DNA of 64,000 nucleotides from Castor canadensis (lineage: Eukaryota; Chordata; Mammalia; Rodentia; Castoridae): positions 39,288,853 to 39,352,852 of the forward strand of contig NC_133387.1 in the NCBI RefSeq assembly GCF_047511655.1, in the 5' to 3' direction. Positions 45,571 through 59,440 of this stretch are shown here, in pieces. Under the pieces are notes generated by a model, which did not search any database, was not told the DNA's origin, and worked only from the letters and a program-made list of their open reading frames with translations. The translations under genes were made by a program, and so were the position numbers. How positions within the stretch are numbered: the first letter of the stretch is position 1; the number at the start of each line of letters is the position of its first letter.

Positions 45571-46860
45571 CAACAATTGAATTGATATTACATAAATAAG
45601 CAAGGTATTGTCAAGTCACAATTTGAATCTTTGAGTATAAAAATGATCTGTACATGAGAAGTTCAATCAGTAATAATAACAATAAAAGAAGCAAAACTAT
45701 AGTCAATTCTTGAGTGTTTGGAGCAGTTTTAAGCTCTTGTTTTTCACAGCTTCATATCAAAATTACTATTACTTTTTTGTTATGGATAGAAACAGATACA
45801 TAGAAGTTAATCTTTCAAACACTATGCAGCTTGTAAGTGGCAAAGTCTTTTCTCCAGAGTGGATTCTAAAAACTGCACCATGTTTTCCCTCCCATCCAGG
45901 TATGCTGAAGTAGCTCATAACTTGTACAATTCTACATTGGCATACCACATGGTGCTATATTCATACATAAGTACATTAAATGTAACACATCATATCTCTT
46001 ACACAGGTAGTTCTCTCTGTATTAATGCTTCTAAAAATTTAAAGTTCCTAAAATATTCTGTTTCATTTTTATTCACATCATTTCAATAAAAATGCACTAG
46101 ATTCCTTGCAGTCATAAGCAATGTGCTAGGCCCACATCTTATGTAGGCTGAGTACAGTAAAGAAAATGGGATCGCAAACCAATAATTTGATGTCTTTTTT
46201 TTTTCGACAAATTAAACATTAGAGATAAGATTTAGAAACAAAAACAACACAAAGGAAGGACTCTTTGGTCTGAAGAATTTTACTTCTTACTTCCAGAGAT
46301 GGGCCATCTTTTTATCACTTATTTCAGGATCAGCAAATGACAACAAAACTTTCCAAAGGTCTCACTGCAACCAACTTTTGCCTGCATAATAATTAGGTAG
46401 GGGGTAGATCTTGGTGTGATTGGTAAACTGCTTACTTATGCTGGATGTCCCAGTAAGAAGGATTGGATGACAAATTATAAGTTAAACCTAAACCTCAAAA
46501 ACAGTAACAATGAAAACCCAACCCAAGACAGTAGATGTAAATAACCATGCCACATGAACAAGAACAGTGGTTTCTGACTCAGATGCCATCTATAACTGAC
46601 ATAGAATTCTCATCTTCAGGGTCATAGACTACAACTCAGATATATCTGCCTCTGATCATCTCAGATGAAGCAGAATGACCTATACCAATAATTTATATAC
46701 CAATATCAGCTAATTACTATTATCTGACGAAACCAGGTATGAAAGCCCATTTAGAGGGCTTAGGATATGATAATTCAACAGTCCAGGATACAAAATGTGG
46801 AAAAAGAACTTTTGCAAAATTGTGGAGTCCCTGTGTATTATACAAAAGTATAATGATGTA

Positions 46861-47067
46861 GGTTTTTTTTGGCAGTATTAGGGATTGAACTCAGTGCCTC
46901 CCACTTGATCGGCAAGCATTCTACTAATTGAGTCACGCCCTTTTTGTTTTAGTTTTTTTTTCAGATGGGGTCTTGCTTTTTTCTCAGGGTTTGCCTAGGT
47001 CTGTAGTTCTCCTACCTACCCCTTCCACATACCTGGGTTTACAGGCATGCACCACCAAATCTGGCCC
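46861..47067 (-). repeat. Dimeric 7SL-tRNA SINE, minus strand
   Basis: 'ggattgaactcagtgcctcc' and 'aattgagtcacgcccttt' (tRNA half) then 'cagatggggtcttgctttt' and 'ttacaggcatgcaccacc' (7SL half). Confidence 0.85.
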
Positions 47068-47069
47068 TC

Positions 47070-48555
47070 TAACGATATATATGGCTGGAAGCTATATTAT
47101 TATACATAGTCTGCTTATCATCAGTAAGAGGAACAAAAATTGGGGAGGGAGTGAGTAATTAGATGATAATACTGGGATATAACAATCATGGGGTAAAACA
47201 ACACTGTTAGAATAACAAAATAAATGAAGATGCAAACAAAGACCTAAGACATCTTGTAAGAGACAAAGATATTTTAAGGCAGAACCAGTGTCACTCAACC
47301 TCATTTTGGCCTTTACAATAATCTTACCTCCTGGACTTCCTTTATATAGGTTTCACTATGGTGAAACTGTCGGTGACTATGGATTGCTTTTCTTTCACTT
47401 ATGTTTAAGGGCTCTATGTACTGGAGGTTTATTTAAAAGCTACTGTAATTACTAAAGGCTACAGAATATGCTCATATTGATATGCTAGCAAAAGTCTACA
47501 CGGTTACCCTAAAAGCCTTCAGCTATGCCTGTACTGGCTTCTGCAATTAGTCTGTTAAGACTTAAAAACTAGCTATAGTTTATAAGAAAATTTATAAAAA
47601 CTGCTTTCTGTATCTTCTCTTGGATCATTTAAAAAATCTCATTAGCATCAATTTTATATATCTATAAAAGCTATTCTATCATTGACAATATAAACCATTT
47701 TATAAAGTTGTATACCATTGTTTTTAATTGGTAAGGCCAAAGATATTTGAGAATAGCCAAACTATATCACTCAAAACTCTTCGGTTAGAAATAACACCCC
47801 TCAAAGTAGTTTAAGAAAAAATAAAGTGGGGTGGGAGATATATGATAAAGAGCAACCCCACAGGGAGAAGTGAAAATAAGCATGACTGGGAACAGGAGTC
47901 AAGGATGAAAGGCAGGCAAAACGGAGTTTCTCCTAGCTTTCATCTTCCCTCACCTTTTTTTCTGTTTTCGGTGTCCACTTTATTTTTCTGGTTTTGTCAG
48001 TGAGTTTTCTCTTTCCACTTACTCTTCAAGACATGTGAGCCCTAAAACAGAGTTCCCCAACAGTGACCATATATATGTTGGTTGTACACATCTAAAAGCT
48101 AATGAGTTAGATTTTTCTAGGTCTCAATTCTAAACTCCTAGGGGAGAGAAATTCATTGGCTGGATTCAGATTAGCTGTTCACTGTTTTCTGAGAACTAGG
48201 CAGAGGGTTTGGTACTTTCCCATGAGAATGGGAGGATTCTTCCAGGTTCTCAAAGGACTGGTGGGGATAGCAGGTTGATGAAGCTGTCTGCAGTATGAAA
48301 ATTCTCATGTGTTTATGGATATGCCTGGGTCTCTCTTTTTTCCACAGGGCCCTATGTCCTATAGATATATATATCAGACCTTTATCCAGACAGGGCAAGT
48401 TTCTCTATCTTGTTCATTAAAATTTTCTAACTCATGCTACTACAATTGTAGTGTCAGGATATAGCATGAATTATAAAAACTTAATTTTATGGAAATTTTA
48501 GTGAATGTGTATATTAATTTGAGATTAATATTATAAAAAGTATTTCCATCCATTC
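47070..48555. other. Intergenic DNA with nothing recognised
   Basis: No gene, RNA gene or named repeat seen. Open frames 47092-47304 and 48171-48398 (minus) lack domains or coding signals. Confidence 0.5.
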
Positions 48556-48559
48556 AAAT

Positions 48560-50260
48560 AATTTATTTTTAATATATTCTTTTTGTTCCTTTGATCATAA
48601 TTTATAATTTTCTCCTCAAACACATTGCATTTTTATTAGTTTATTTATTTATTATTATTTTATTTTTTATTCTAGGTACCTTATGGTGTTGTTGCTATTA
48701 TGAGTGAATAAATGTTTCAAATTATATTTTCTTTGGTGAAATTATTCATATGTTATAGTGCTATTAATTTTTATGTCATTTATTTAATGACTTTGTTAAA
48801 CTATTTTATTAGTTCTACTAGTCATTAGCTCTATATTTTGGTAAACGTGCCAATAATGTATTAAAAACATTATTAATTTATATATGTTATTTTGTGCAGA
48901 TTTCCAAAGTCTGTTATTAGTTCAAATAGTTCATTTTATTTTTAATCTACTTACTATTCTCTTTTCTTCAGCTTCCTGAGGTGAATATATAGCTCATTTA
49001 TCTTCACTATCTTTTAAAAAGTCCATATAATGCTACAAAATACAAACATCTTAGAAATACTCAATTGGTTTTGAGGTGATTATATTTCAGAAACAGATAT
49101 ACATACATATATAAAATATATTTTGAATTGTTTCACTTCTATTACCATCCAATTCAGGTTATAATTCACATATACCTGGAAATTTCACAAGGAAACTCCC
49201 TGTAGAGCTATCTTAAACAAACAAAACTTTTTAAAAAATGGAGAACAGAAAGGTAAAATAGGTCCTGTCTGGGGGTTCATACCAGTGGGAGGGGGGAGAT
49301 ATAAGGAAAGGGTGAAAGAGATTGAATACAGTGGAAATATTGCATACTCATGGATAAAATGGAAAAATGAGACATGTTGAAACTATTCAACGAATGGGGG
49401 AAGAAGGGGGATAAAGGAGAATGATGGAGGGGGTGAATTCAACTATGATTATTATAAGAACTTTTGTAAATGTCACAATGTACAACACAGTATAACAATA
49501 ATATAATTTTAAAGGAAAAATATGAATAAAAATGACTTATGAAGACAAAAAAATCCAATCTGTAATTTGCCATGTAATAGGGAAATTTGAGTCATTTATA
49601 CTATTTTGATTAGCTGATATATCTGGACTAACTTTTACCATGTGATTTTTGATTTCTGTTTATCATCTTTGTGCATTATTTTTCTCTTTTTATTAGTGTT
49701 TTGGGGAGTAAAAACTTAAAAATATTTCTTTTCTCTGATGCACTTAGAAGTGATATATATTCTTTTAATTCTGTTAATAGTCACTCTTTTTTGAAATATA
49801 CATTTAATGATTTTAAGCAAATACAGTTGTTTTCTCTTCCATCATAAAACTAGAAATATAGAATATTTTAATTTACTTCATATAGCTATTGTTTTCTAAA
49901 ATTAATTAACAAATTTATAGCTGTTGTGTTTAAAATCAATCATTAAATATGCACACATTTTATCCACTTTGGTATTCATTCTTGACTCCTATATCTCCTG
50001 CCATCCGTCCAGGTTTTCTCTTTTTCCTGTGGAAGTGCAGTCATTGTTTTAGTGAGGGGCTCTGAAAATTTCTTTAATTTTTGTAAATCTAAAAATTCCT
50101 TGTTTGGTGATTTTTTTTCACCATTGATGTGGACAGTATTTTTTCATTAGCATTTTGAAGATCATCTGTCATATTCATCTATCATCTTCTGGCACATGAG
50201 CAAGTAATGTGTTTTCTCCTGGATAACTTTTAAGATTATTTTCTTTAATTAGATGAACAT
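48560..50260 (-). repeat. Ancient L1 relic in antisense, split by a plus-strand L1 tail
   Basis: 48560-49010 ('taggtaccttatggtgttgt', 'ttgttaaactattttattag') and 49540-50260 ('gggctctgaaaatttcttta', 'ggcacatgagcaag') read as the complement of a decayed L1. The 49165-49525 element separates them. Borders approximate; very diverged. Confidence 0.5.
49165..49525 (+). mobile_element. L1 3'UTR tail, second subfamily
   Basis: 'agaacagaaaggtaaaatag', a GGGGGAGA tract, 'actcatggataaaatgg' and finally 'acttttgtaaatgtcacaat' and 'gtataacaataat'. Characteristic of a rodent L1 3' end but a different subfamily from copies A and B. Inserted into the older antisense relic. Confidence 0.65.
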
Positions 50261-50264
50261 GCTA

Positions 50265-50925
50265 AAATCAAAGTGATTATTAATTTTTCTCCTTCCTAAA
50301 ATTCCATAAAAATAAGGTTAAAAGGATAAAATAATATAAGGAGCTACAAAAATAAAAAATACAAGGGAAATATTACAGCAAACATTTTTGGAAGTTCTAA
50401 CATAAATTTATGAGTGATAATTTACTTAAAAGTCTGAAGAAGTTTGAAATTTATCTTAGCATTGGAAGAAGCTCACAATCAATCCAACTTTGCCACATAA
50501 TGCTAGAAATGTTCAGAAATTAGAATCACTACTTTTCTCTGAAAATGACAATACAGTAAGTGCTAGAAATGCAAGGAATGGTTGAAAAACCACACAGGAT
50601 GCATTCAGACTCCCAGAAATGCCTGCCTTCCAACACAGCCAATTGTGCTTCCCCAACTCTGGCAGGACTAGAGATTTATAACAGAAGGATCTGATCAACC
50701 TCCCAACAAAGGAAGAAAAATACCCTTTAGGAATAGTGAAATCTAGAGATTCGTCATTTGAAGACCCTCCATTGAAATAGATCAGTTACATGACCCCATT
50801 GTGAGATCCATTGTCAACAGTTCTCCCTGCCTTTCCTAACATGCATAGCCTCCACTTCACTCCTCAGTACTTTACTACACCTTTAAATATGTGAAAGCGT
50901 GTATTCACAGCTCTTTTAAGAAATT
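50265..50925. other. Intergenic DNA with nothing recognised
   Basis: No named feature. The 50513-50698 minus open frame has no coding signal. Confidence 0.45.
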
Positions 50926-50929
50926 CTTA

Positions 50930-51480
50930 ACTTAAAAGCAGAAACAAATGGACCAAATGAATTCAAATAAAAGAAACAAAATCGAGAGTAGAAAAAAATT
51001 TCAAAATAACTATAACTGTCATCCTCAAAGAGATAGAAGAAAATATTGTAGACACTAGAAAAGAAGGCTATGTGAGGTACTAGATGGTGTACAAAACAAT
51101 TCCATTCCAGAGGGAATAAAAGTTAGAAAGGGATGCAAAAGGAAATTGAGGAAATTTCTCAGAAAGTAGAATGAAATGAGAAAGAGATAAAAAGAAACAA
51201 CAAAAAATGATCAATATCAAATCAGAAGACGTAATAGCCAAGTGGTTCAATGAAGACACAAAAAAATGAAATTGAGTAGATAAAATATATTCAATAAATA
51301 GTTGAGAAATTGTTCCTGGATTGAAGAAAATGAGTTTCCATATTTGAAAAGTTCACCAGCAATTCCCAGTTAAGAATAAAAATTGATGCAGATAAAAACA
51401 CAACACAAAATTTCAGACCTCTAGAAACAAGGAAAAGATATATAAAAGCTTTCAGAGAAAAATGTATACTTGTTGATTTA
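50930..51480 (+). repeat. Ancient L1/HAL1-like ORF1-region relic
   Basis: A-rich, with 'tgttcctggattgaagaaaa', 'aaatttcagacctctagaaa' and 'aaaagctttcagagaaaaat' in the order of the L1/HAL1 5' coding region. Broken in all frames. Confidence 0.55.
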
Positions 51481-51830
51481 GCTTCTTAAGTGCTAGTGTA
51501 TAGTTGATTTAAGAATTTCTGTTTTTCTTAAAATATGCACAATTTTGAAAAATATTAATTCATTATCATTCCCTTTCTTCTAGAACTACTATCAGGTTTA
51601 TCTTGAAGTATTTTCATGTCTCTTCTATATCGCTAATTTAATGTTTTATAGTTTTCTATTTCCTTGCTTAAAGAATTCCTTCAAGTATCTTTCCAATTCA
51701 CTAATTATCTCTTTTATCATGTCTAATGTAGATATTTTCTCAAATATCAAAGGTTATAATTTTTATTGAAGTATATTTAGTTGGTTCTTTTCATACATAT
51801 CCATATTTTTCTTCTTTATTTAAAATAATT

Positions 51831-51976
51831 CATTGTAATCCCTGCTATTCAAGAGACTGACACAGGAGGCTTATAAGTTCAAGGCCAACCTGGGCTACAT
51901 AGCAAGTTTGAGACCAGCTTGGGATACAAAAGAGCAAAACCAAATAAACAAACCAACCAACAAACAAACAAAACCC
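51831..51976 (+). repeat. B1-like SINE with AAAC/AACC-rich tail
   Basis: 'taatccctgctattcaagag', 'aggccaacctgggctacata' and 'gagaccagcttgggat' are a B1-type monomer, followed by an AAC/AAAC-rich simple tail. Confidence 0.85.
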
Positions 51977-52129
51977 TCCTTGCCAATTCAAAATTACAAG
52001 TTGCATTTTCATTATCAATTTGAGTATCTTAAATCAGAGTCTTCATTGGAGTGCTTCATAAAATATTTTATTGGGGCATGGATTAACTTTCCAATTTTTG
52101 ATGATTGCCTGTTCTTTGGTATTTAGTAT

Positions 52130-54340
52130 CTTCATGTTTCATAATTTTGTTTATAATTTCATTATCTTGTCTCTTTATCTGAATTTTTTTCTCCCTATTT
52201 CAACTCTGTTTTTAAAGTAGTCTTGATCCTCATGTGGAGAACTGAACCATAACATGGACTGGGGGCTTATGTGCAGTAAGGATAATAGAGATGTTTTAGA
52301 GTTTGTCAATTGCAAAGTCAGTTGCTTGTTCCCCTGATCTTCTTAGAAGGGAGGCTGAGCTTATTTAATTTGCAATCTAGGACTTAGTCAGTTTTTTTTT
52401 TTTTTCTTGAGAAGGGACACACCAATCCAGTCTTGGTTTCACACTGTGAACATGCCTTGAGTCACGTTATTAAATGTTGTTTTTAGTTTTCTCAGTATTG
52501 TATGTTAGTTCTACCAAATGGCAGGAGTAAGGCTAGTAGGGGAGAAAAATTCAGCCTTGACATATTAGCTAAAATGAACATTAGAGGGAGAAAGGTAGGC
52601 TAGGTATAATAACTGTCTTGATTTCAACATTATGTATTTGGTATTCTCTCAGTCCAGTTTACTCTAAAGCAAAGCTTTATTTAGAAGGTCTAATTAATCA
52701 ATGCCAATTTTAACAAAAACAAGTGACATTGGTTGAGTACATTGTCTTTTATTTTCTACAATGAATACTAAGAGTATTTAAAATGAATAAGAATTTAGAA
52801 TTTACATGATACTTATTTCTCAAATATTTATGAATTTAAAATAGATAGGGATCATGTTTGAAACTCATTATCTTTACGTGAGAAAGAAATTACCTATTAA
52901 GAAAGTTTCCTAGACATTTGATAACACCTGTTTTCATTGCAATCCAATGTTTCCCCTGGGCTTGAATGGTATATGTCCCAATAATTGATAAAATGAAGTT
53001 GCCTTTGCTATAAAACAAGTTCAAATCTTTGCATTTGAAGTTGTCACTGTTTTCTCATGTACCTCACATTGTAGCAGACAAAAGATTCATGGCCTGGACA
53101 TGTGTACACAATTCAATTGAGTAGCCTGAGAAGAAATTCAGTTTTAGGGCATCTCATCTTTTTTTATCCCATTTTCATTTTATATCCTGTTCTCTTCTCT
53201 TTTCCTTCTAATCTTTGCCACTAAGAATTTTTTACTGTTACTGTGAGATGGTCTCAAACAATTAAAAAATAAAGTATCTCACAAAAATTCCAGACTAGGT
53301 TAAAGCAGACTAGAGCTTACTATTACCCCACTAAATCATAAAATAATTAAAATAATGAAATAATACCCAATGTTATATGGATTATTTCCAGTAGAAAAAA
53401 GGTATGAAAAAATATTGCAGTTTAAAAAAAACACACATTAGCCAATAATTAAATTACTATTATGTTTCATGACCAAAATATAGCAACATCAAAATACCTC
53501 ATTGTGACCTCTTCTCTGGTTATTTGTGTCACTCTCCTGTGTCACGTCATGAAGTACAGCTGACCTAACAAGCTACCAAGTCCTGACAATAGTTGTATAA
53601 TCCCTTTGATCTTATTCAGAGAAAATTCCTGGTATATATTTACTTTTCATTATAGGAAAATATATCCTTATGGATTACCTCTTTAAAAACATGGTTTAAT
53701 ATAACCTAGAAAATTGAGTAGGGTGTCTCAGATGCAAAAATAATTCCTGTATGGGAAAAGATTGAATTAAATTGGGATTTTACTAGCATGTTGAGTAAAC
53801 ACTTCATCTTTGATATGCTAACCCTACCTGAGGACCTTAAGAGATTTTTTTATTCCAATTTATACCTGGGAATTCTGCTGTAGGTGTGACCAAGTACAGA
53901 AATTTTATTTTATATATTCTCATTCAGGTATTTCACAGTATCCTAACTACTACAAAAATATCTGTTTTATGTATATGTAATTCAGTGGAAAAACTGAATC
54001 TAAAACAAGAAAGGTAGGTGTTCCTTTTTTTGCTATTATGAGAGAAAGTTCATAACTCGTTGTAATTATGTAACACATTATGCTAACTACAGCTGACCAT
54101 AGCTATTTCCTACAACTAACATATATGTAATTGCTGTGGACGGAGAAAAGTAAGCACAAAATACTGTGAAAGAATAATCCTGTTGGCATTAGAAATGCTT
54201 TCACAGAGTAGTTGACTTACAGGCCATGCCTTGAAGCTAGAGTAAGATTGTGACAAGAAGCAGGAAAATAAGAAGTGTTTGACTCAAGAAGACTGAATTA
54301 ATTAAGTCAACATATTCTCTAATCAAACTATAGTAAACAG
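52130..54340. other. Intergenic DNA with nothing recognised
   Basis: AT-rich, a poly-T tract near 52392-52405, no gene or clear repeat seen. Confidence 0.5.
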
Positions 54341-54344
54341 AACA

Positions 54345-54545
54345 AACTCTGAATCTATACTGTTATGTGCTAGGTGCTACTGGAAGAATTTAAGATTAAT
54401 TATCTAAATTAATCTATTTAAAACACTACAAGTCAAATATTTTATTTTATAAGTGAAACCCTGAGGTACAGAAATCATTCATTTATTAAGAGGAAGAATT
54501 AGGATTTAGTCCAAAGCAGCAGACTCCAGAGGGTACACTGCTAAA
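54345..54545. repeat. MIR-like fragment
   Basis: 'tactgttatgtgctaggtgct' (split), 'tataagtgaaaccctgaggt' and 'gaggaagaattaggatttag' follow MIR order. Confidence 0.55.
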
Positions 54546-55376
54546 AACAAGGACTGTGGAGATGACTGCCAGGTTATAAATCTTATTTTTCTACAATAGT
54601 TAGATTAGTGTTTGATCTAATTAAGTGACTATGCATAATAACCATTTTAATTATATAGCTACTATTAATAATACATTGCTATATCATAGCTACCTCTCTG
54701 TGGCTATGTAAAAGTTATGACACAAATACAAGTTTAAAGTCTAACTCCTAAATGAACTCCCAGTCTCCTGGAAAAAAAATAGATACATACCCTAGAGATA
54801 CAATGGGTTAGTATGAGAGAGGTCAATTCTATCCAGAAGAGAAGAGATCAAGGAAGTCCCACAGGTGGTTAATTAACAGAACATAGGATAGATAAGTGTG
54901 CAGTTGAAACAAAGGAGAGGGTATTATGGGGGAAGGACTGTGTGCACTAAGGTATGTTGTTTTAAAGACATTCAACTATATGTTTGGAGAATATCTTGAT
55001 TTGTGTTTGGTTTACACAGGGGGTAGGGTGGGTAGTGGGGGTAGAAGCTGAAAAGCAGCCTTAAGTTTAGATTTTGTGGAGCCTTCAAAATGTCTTTAAA
55101 CAAGTCAGTGAGAAATCAAAGGCACTTTTGGGAAATCATTTGAGTACCAGGGCAAAGAGTGGAAGAAGAGAGCATGGGAGGATTACCGTGGGCACGGTAA
55201 CTAAGCCAATCTTGCAGCAGGTTTACTTCTACCTACATAATTCTGACAGCACACTAAATGATTAACTTGTCTTTTTGTTTTTGTTTTTTTTCTTTGTGAC
55301 TTACGGAAGCAAAGTTTAATAATCTAGTTGAGACATATTCTTGTGGACAAAAACTATGTATTAAACAGCAAATAGG

Positions 55377-55468
55377 TGCTAGTAGAGCTTAAGTGGTAGA
55401 GCACCTGCCTAACAAGTGTGAGGCCCTGAGTTCAAACCTCACTATAGCCAAAAAAAAAAAAAAATATG
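55377..55468 (+). mobile_element. tRNA-like SINE half with 13-base target duplication
   Basis: 'gcttaagtggtagagcacct' and 'aggccctgagttcaaacctc' followed by A14. AACAGCAAATAGG occurs on both sides (55364-55376 and 55469-55481), an exact target-site duplication. The 7SL-like left half is absent, so this inserted as a monomer. Confidence 0.92.
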
Positions 55469-55484
55469 AACAGCAAATAGGAAG

Positions 55485-57540
55485 TTTGATTTCTCTGTCT
55501 CTCTTTCTCTTCTCTCTCTCTTACTCATACGCACAGTAAAGCTTTAAGAAAACCAAACAAAAACAAAAAAGAAGAAACAAATGAAACCACCAAATCCAAC
55601 AAAAACAAAAAATACCTGTGAAGTTGTCCCAACTTAAAATGATAGCCGCTTCCATTCTCAGTCTCAATCCCCCTCACTGCATAGCACCTGTGATTTTCCC
55701 AAAGCACTTGATATTTATTTCCTCACTAGGTTTTGGTTGAGGATGTACTTCTTGAAGACAAGAAATTTAAGTTTTTAAGTTCCTTCTCCAATGTCCATTA
55801 CTTGGAAGAGGTGCTGCACACCTACTAAGTACTCAAGGAAAATTTTTTGATAAGTGAATGATCACCCACTTCTCTGGGGCAAGTGATCAAATTCATTTTT
55901 GAAGCTGACTAAATGCTGAGAAAATTTAACTTTTTCTGGAACTACGGGTAAGTGGAAAAATACAATAGGCACTTTAGTACTAGTATTATATTGCCTTAAT
56001 TGCTTTCAGTCATTGGTCCATTAAGATGGTAAATTTTCCTTGGAAGAATAAAAACTAAAAGTTCAACCTGAGATGACTGTCTCCTTCATTTTTAGACAAA
56101 AATAAACACAAACATGCAACTTCATAATGTGGTGTGAATGGATTTAGACTAGTAATGAAATGAATATTAACTTGCTTTTTGCTACCTTGGACAACACTTA
56201 CTATTTTGATCCTTTATTTCCTAACCTCAAAATAAGGAAACCAAATTGATAAGTACAGAGGATCATCAGTTTATTAAAGTCATGAGCTCTCTGGGCTTCA
56301 CCTTGTGCTTAAATATTTTCACAAATACTTCTTGCTCATGATGGTGGTTTACAGGTATTAATATTTTCCCTTTTTAGTATATTTTTAATATTTGCTAATA
56401 TTTAACATTCTCATTCATTTGGTATGTCATATATTATTGAAAATTATTTTTACCTTATTTGCATTTTACTCAAGAAAACTATAAGTTAATTAAAAGAAAA
56501 GCCACATGTATGCCTTTTTCTAAACAGAGAAAAATACTATATAGTATATAGTATTATATACTGTAGGCACAAATAATATTTACTTATTAGTTGACTAATA
56601 ATGACATGAAATTTTGTACTTTGATTCATGGTCCTTTTCCAATGGATTGGAATATTTACCAGATCCAATTTTGGAACAATTCTGACAGGTAAAATTAAAA
56701 TCATGATTGCTTTTACCACCACAGCTTCAATAAATTAAAATGCATTAATTTTAATTGTGTATATTTTTGCATCTTATATCCAAAACCAAAATATGTACCA
56801 CCAAAAAGGGGTGAATAGGATATTTTCTGATCAAAATAAGTATTTTAACACATACTATAAGAGACAAGTGCACTGTTTTCAGAATATGAAATGTCTCAGT
56901 AGATTGTATTTTCCAAATAAGGAAAGCAAACTAAAACTAACTGGCTTTTATTTGACACTTTTGTTGTGACTGCTACATCACAGTTTTACATTGCTCTTTA
57001 GACCACAAACATATCCCTTGATATTTGAGCACTGTGTCCTCTCAATACGTTGAATATGCTATAGCAAACAAAGTCCGGTTGGTCTGAGAGGCCATGAGAA
57101 GTAAATCTTAAAAGTAATTACGGTTCTCCTTCTGAGAGTATCTTTAAGATCCACTTCCTAATTTCTGTCAAACATTTGCACTTCTAGTCCAAATACATTT
57201 ATATGTTTCAGAATTAATTCACTTGCATTTAAACTTCAAGGTAGTGTTTGCTTTGCATTGTGAAATAGAGAAAAGTTATGAAGAATCTTCAAGGAATTAA
57301 AAATTCACTCTGAAATCCTTTTTTTAATTTTGCAAAAATTAAATGAGCTCAGTCCTAAAAGAAATTGAGCTTGCACAATTTTCTTATGGAGTTGGAATGG
57401 TCCCATTGCTAAGTCAGACTTTTAAGAAAAAAAATCAATTCCTAAAAATAAACTCTGAGTTGATTGTATTTCCAAGCTAAACTTTAATGGAAAATAACCA
57501 ACTGTCTTTTCTTCTTTTGGTCACGTTTATTTTCTTTCCC
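55485..57540. other. Intergenic DNA with nothing recognised
   Basis: A CT-rich stretch (55491-55522) and A-rich runs only. Open frames here show no domain. Confidence 0.45.
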
Positions 57541-57543
57541 CAG

Positions 57544-57641
57544 GAAAAACAAACCCAGCAGTAAATGAATTTCCCATAGTATTCACTGATCGACGCAGAT
57601 CCAGTGTAACTGCCTATAGAGGGCACGTCCTCCGGAGCTAA
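57544..57641 (+). other. Exon-like segment of unknown identity
   Basis: A good polypyrimidine tract ending in CCCCAG (57534-57543) precedes a 98-base segment with an open frame that ends TAA at 57639-57641. The frame reads KTNPAVNEFPIVF and then TDRRRSSVTAYRG, ending HVLRS. It holds several CpGs, rare in this AT-rich desert. I do not recognise the peptide. It could be a terminal exon, a conserved noncoding element or chance. Confidence 0.25.
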
Positions 57642-57699
57642 CTTACATAGAGAGGCTCTTTACAAGTGTAGTGTCTTCTTTCCTGGCACCATTTTTTTT

Positions 57700-59440
57700 T
57701 TTTGTCCTAGAAAAGGATCTGAATTTGATTTAGTTCAATTTATCTCTAATCTCTTTATCATAACAATTGTTCAGAGAGAAGAACAAGATCAACCATAAGT
57801 CTAACTGGACTATTTTCACCAGTTAGAAACCACTTCAAAATCAACAGTTGATACTAAGGTAAATTGTATACAAATAATGATTAGTTAGTTATATGAAAGC
57901 ATATACTGAATTAAATTATATTGTAAAATACTACATTCTATTGTCATCTTCTTACTTAAATAATTTACAGAAAATGTCTTTTCTATCTTCTAATATATGA
58001 AAAACCTGAATGGAATGAAGGCTACTACTTAAAATTTAGTAGCAAATCTAAAAACATGTGAAGTTAGTTTCATTAACCAGGTTTACATAATGCATTTTTC
58101 TTATGACAATCATACTCACGACATTGAAGGATATGACTGTTTTAAATTTTTTTAAATAAATTACTCACTTTTCCTCATGGTTTATTGTCATCTGGCTGAA
58201 CCCCACAGTTACATCCAATAAGAAGTTAAAAATGAAGTTACTGTCAACTATTTTCCTCTAGCAAACATAGTGACTCACCTTCCAAATAAAAGCATATCAA
58301 CATGAAAGTTTCCCAAGGGTATATTCTAGGTCATAATCTTTATGTTAATGAATTCCTTACTGAATAGTAAATTGTAAGAATATATTACTTTATTCCGATA
58401 ATACATTACCCACTATCAGGTAATTACCCATCAAAATCTAAACAGAGAGGAAAATTGCCCTGTGACACCAGTGACCCCTGCAGGTAAAATTACAGAAAAA
58501 AGGACACTGTTATGGGACAAAAGATCCTACTGCAGATTAGAATGTAGCTAGATAATATCAGAGCATTAACAAAAATCTGTAATTCCCAGTGAAATTTGTT
58601 ATAATTATTTATTATTGTTGGAGATTTGTAACCTACAGAATAAGTAAGAATATGTTTTGGTATTTTCTGGGCTATTGTTGAACACATTTAAGTTTTTCAT
58701 ATCAATCACAGCTTCTAGAGAACACTGTGCAGGTAATGTCTTTAAAAAACTGATTAATCAAAAAACTATTTGATTAAAGAATTAGAAAAGATGGCAAATA
58801 GTCATCTGGTTTATTGAAGATTAATTTCAATAGCTAGCTAGCTGGGTATCAGGAACTCCCCATGAGATAAACATTAGTGGCCACATAAATAGAAAGAAGG
58901 GAAATGGCAATATGAGTGCCAAAGCTGGGAGGCATGTCCCTAAGCCTCTATTACTAAGGGCAAAGGTAATGTTTAGGAAAGGTCACAGAATGGATGCATA
59001 TACTTCAATTCTCAGCTTACTAGTATGTATTTATTAGCCCTCATTTATTTATAACCTCAACAGCATGGAAATTTGTTTTACAAGAACAACATATCAAATT
59101 AATGATTTAAACAAATGCAGGTTTGATCCTCTGATGATAGTAAAGACAGTGTCTACCAGTTCAACCATTTCATATATACAATATATAATTGAGTCATTAT
59201 TTGTAGCACTTATATCTGTATTAAAATTCTGTATCAACCTATGAGAGGTCTGAATAATTTTTATAGCTATACATTCCTTCCTGATTTTTACATTGTTTTT
59301 CCAGAAATGAGAGAGAGTTATCTTTTTAAATTTTTTGCTTTGGAGCTACTGGCAAGTTTATCTTCATCATTTATATTCCACACTAATATTAAATACTTAT
59401 TCTTTTTCCCCAGAAACATTTAATGGACATATAATGAGAT
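57700..59440. other. Intergenic DNA with nothing recognised
   Basis: AT-rich; an AATAAA near 58285 is the first good polyadenylation-like signal after the exon-like segment at 57544. No gene or clear repeat seen. Confidence 0.4.

Larger units (their letters stand above)
42170..46860. other. Intergenic DNA, few recognisable features
   Basis: Contains the L2-like relic (43800-44260) and a MIR-like fragment (45470-45570). Elsewhere AT-rich sequence with no gene, RNA gene or clear repeat that I can name. Confidence 0.5.
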
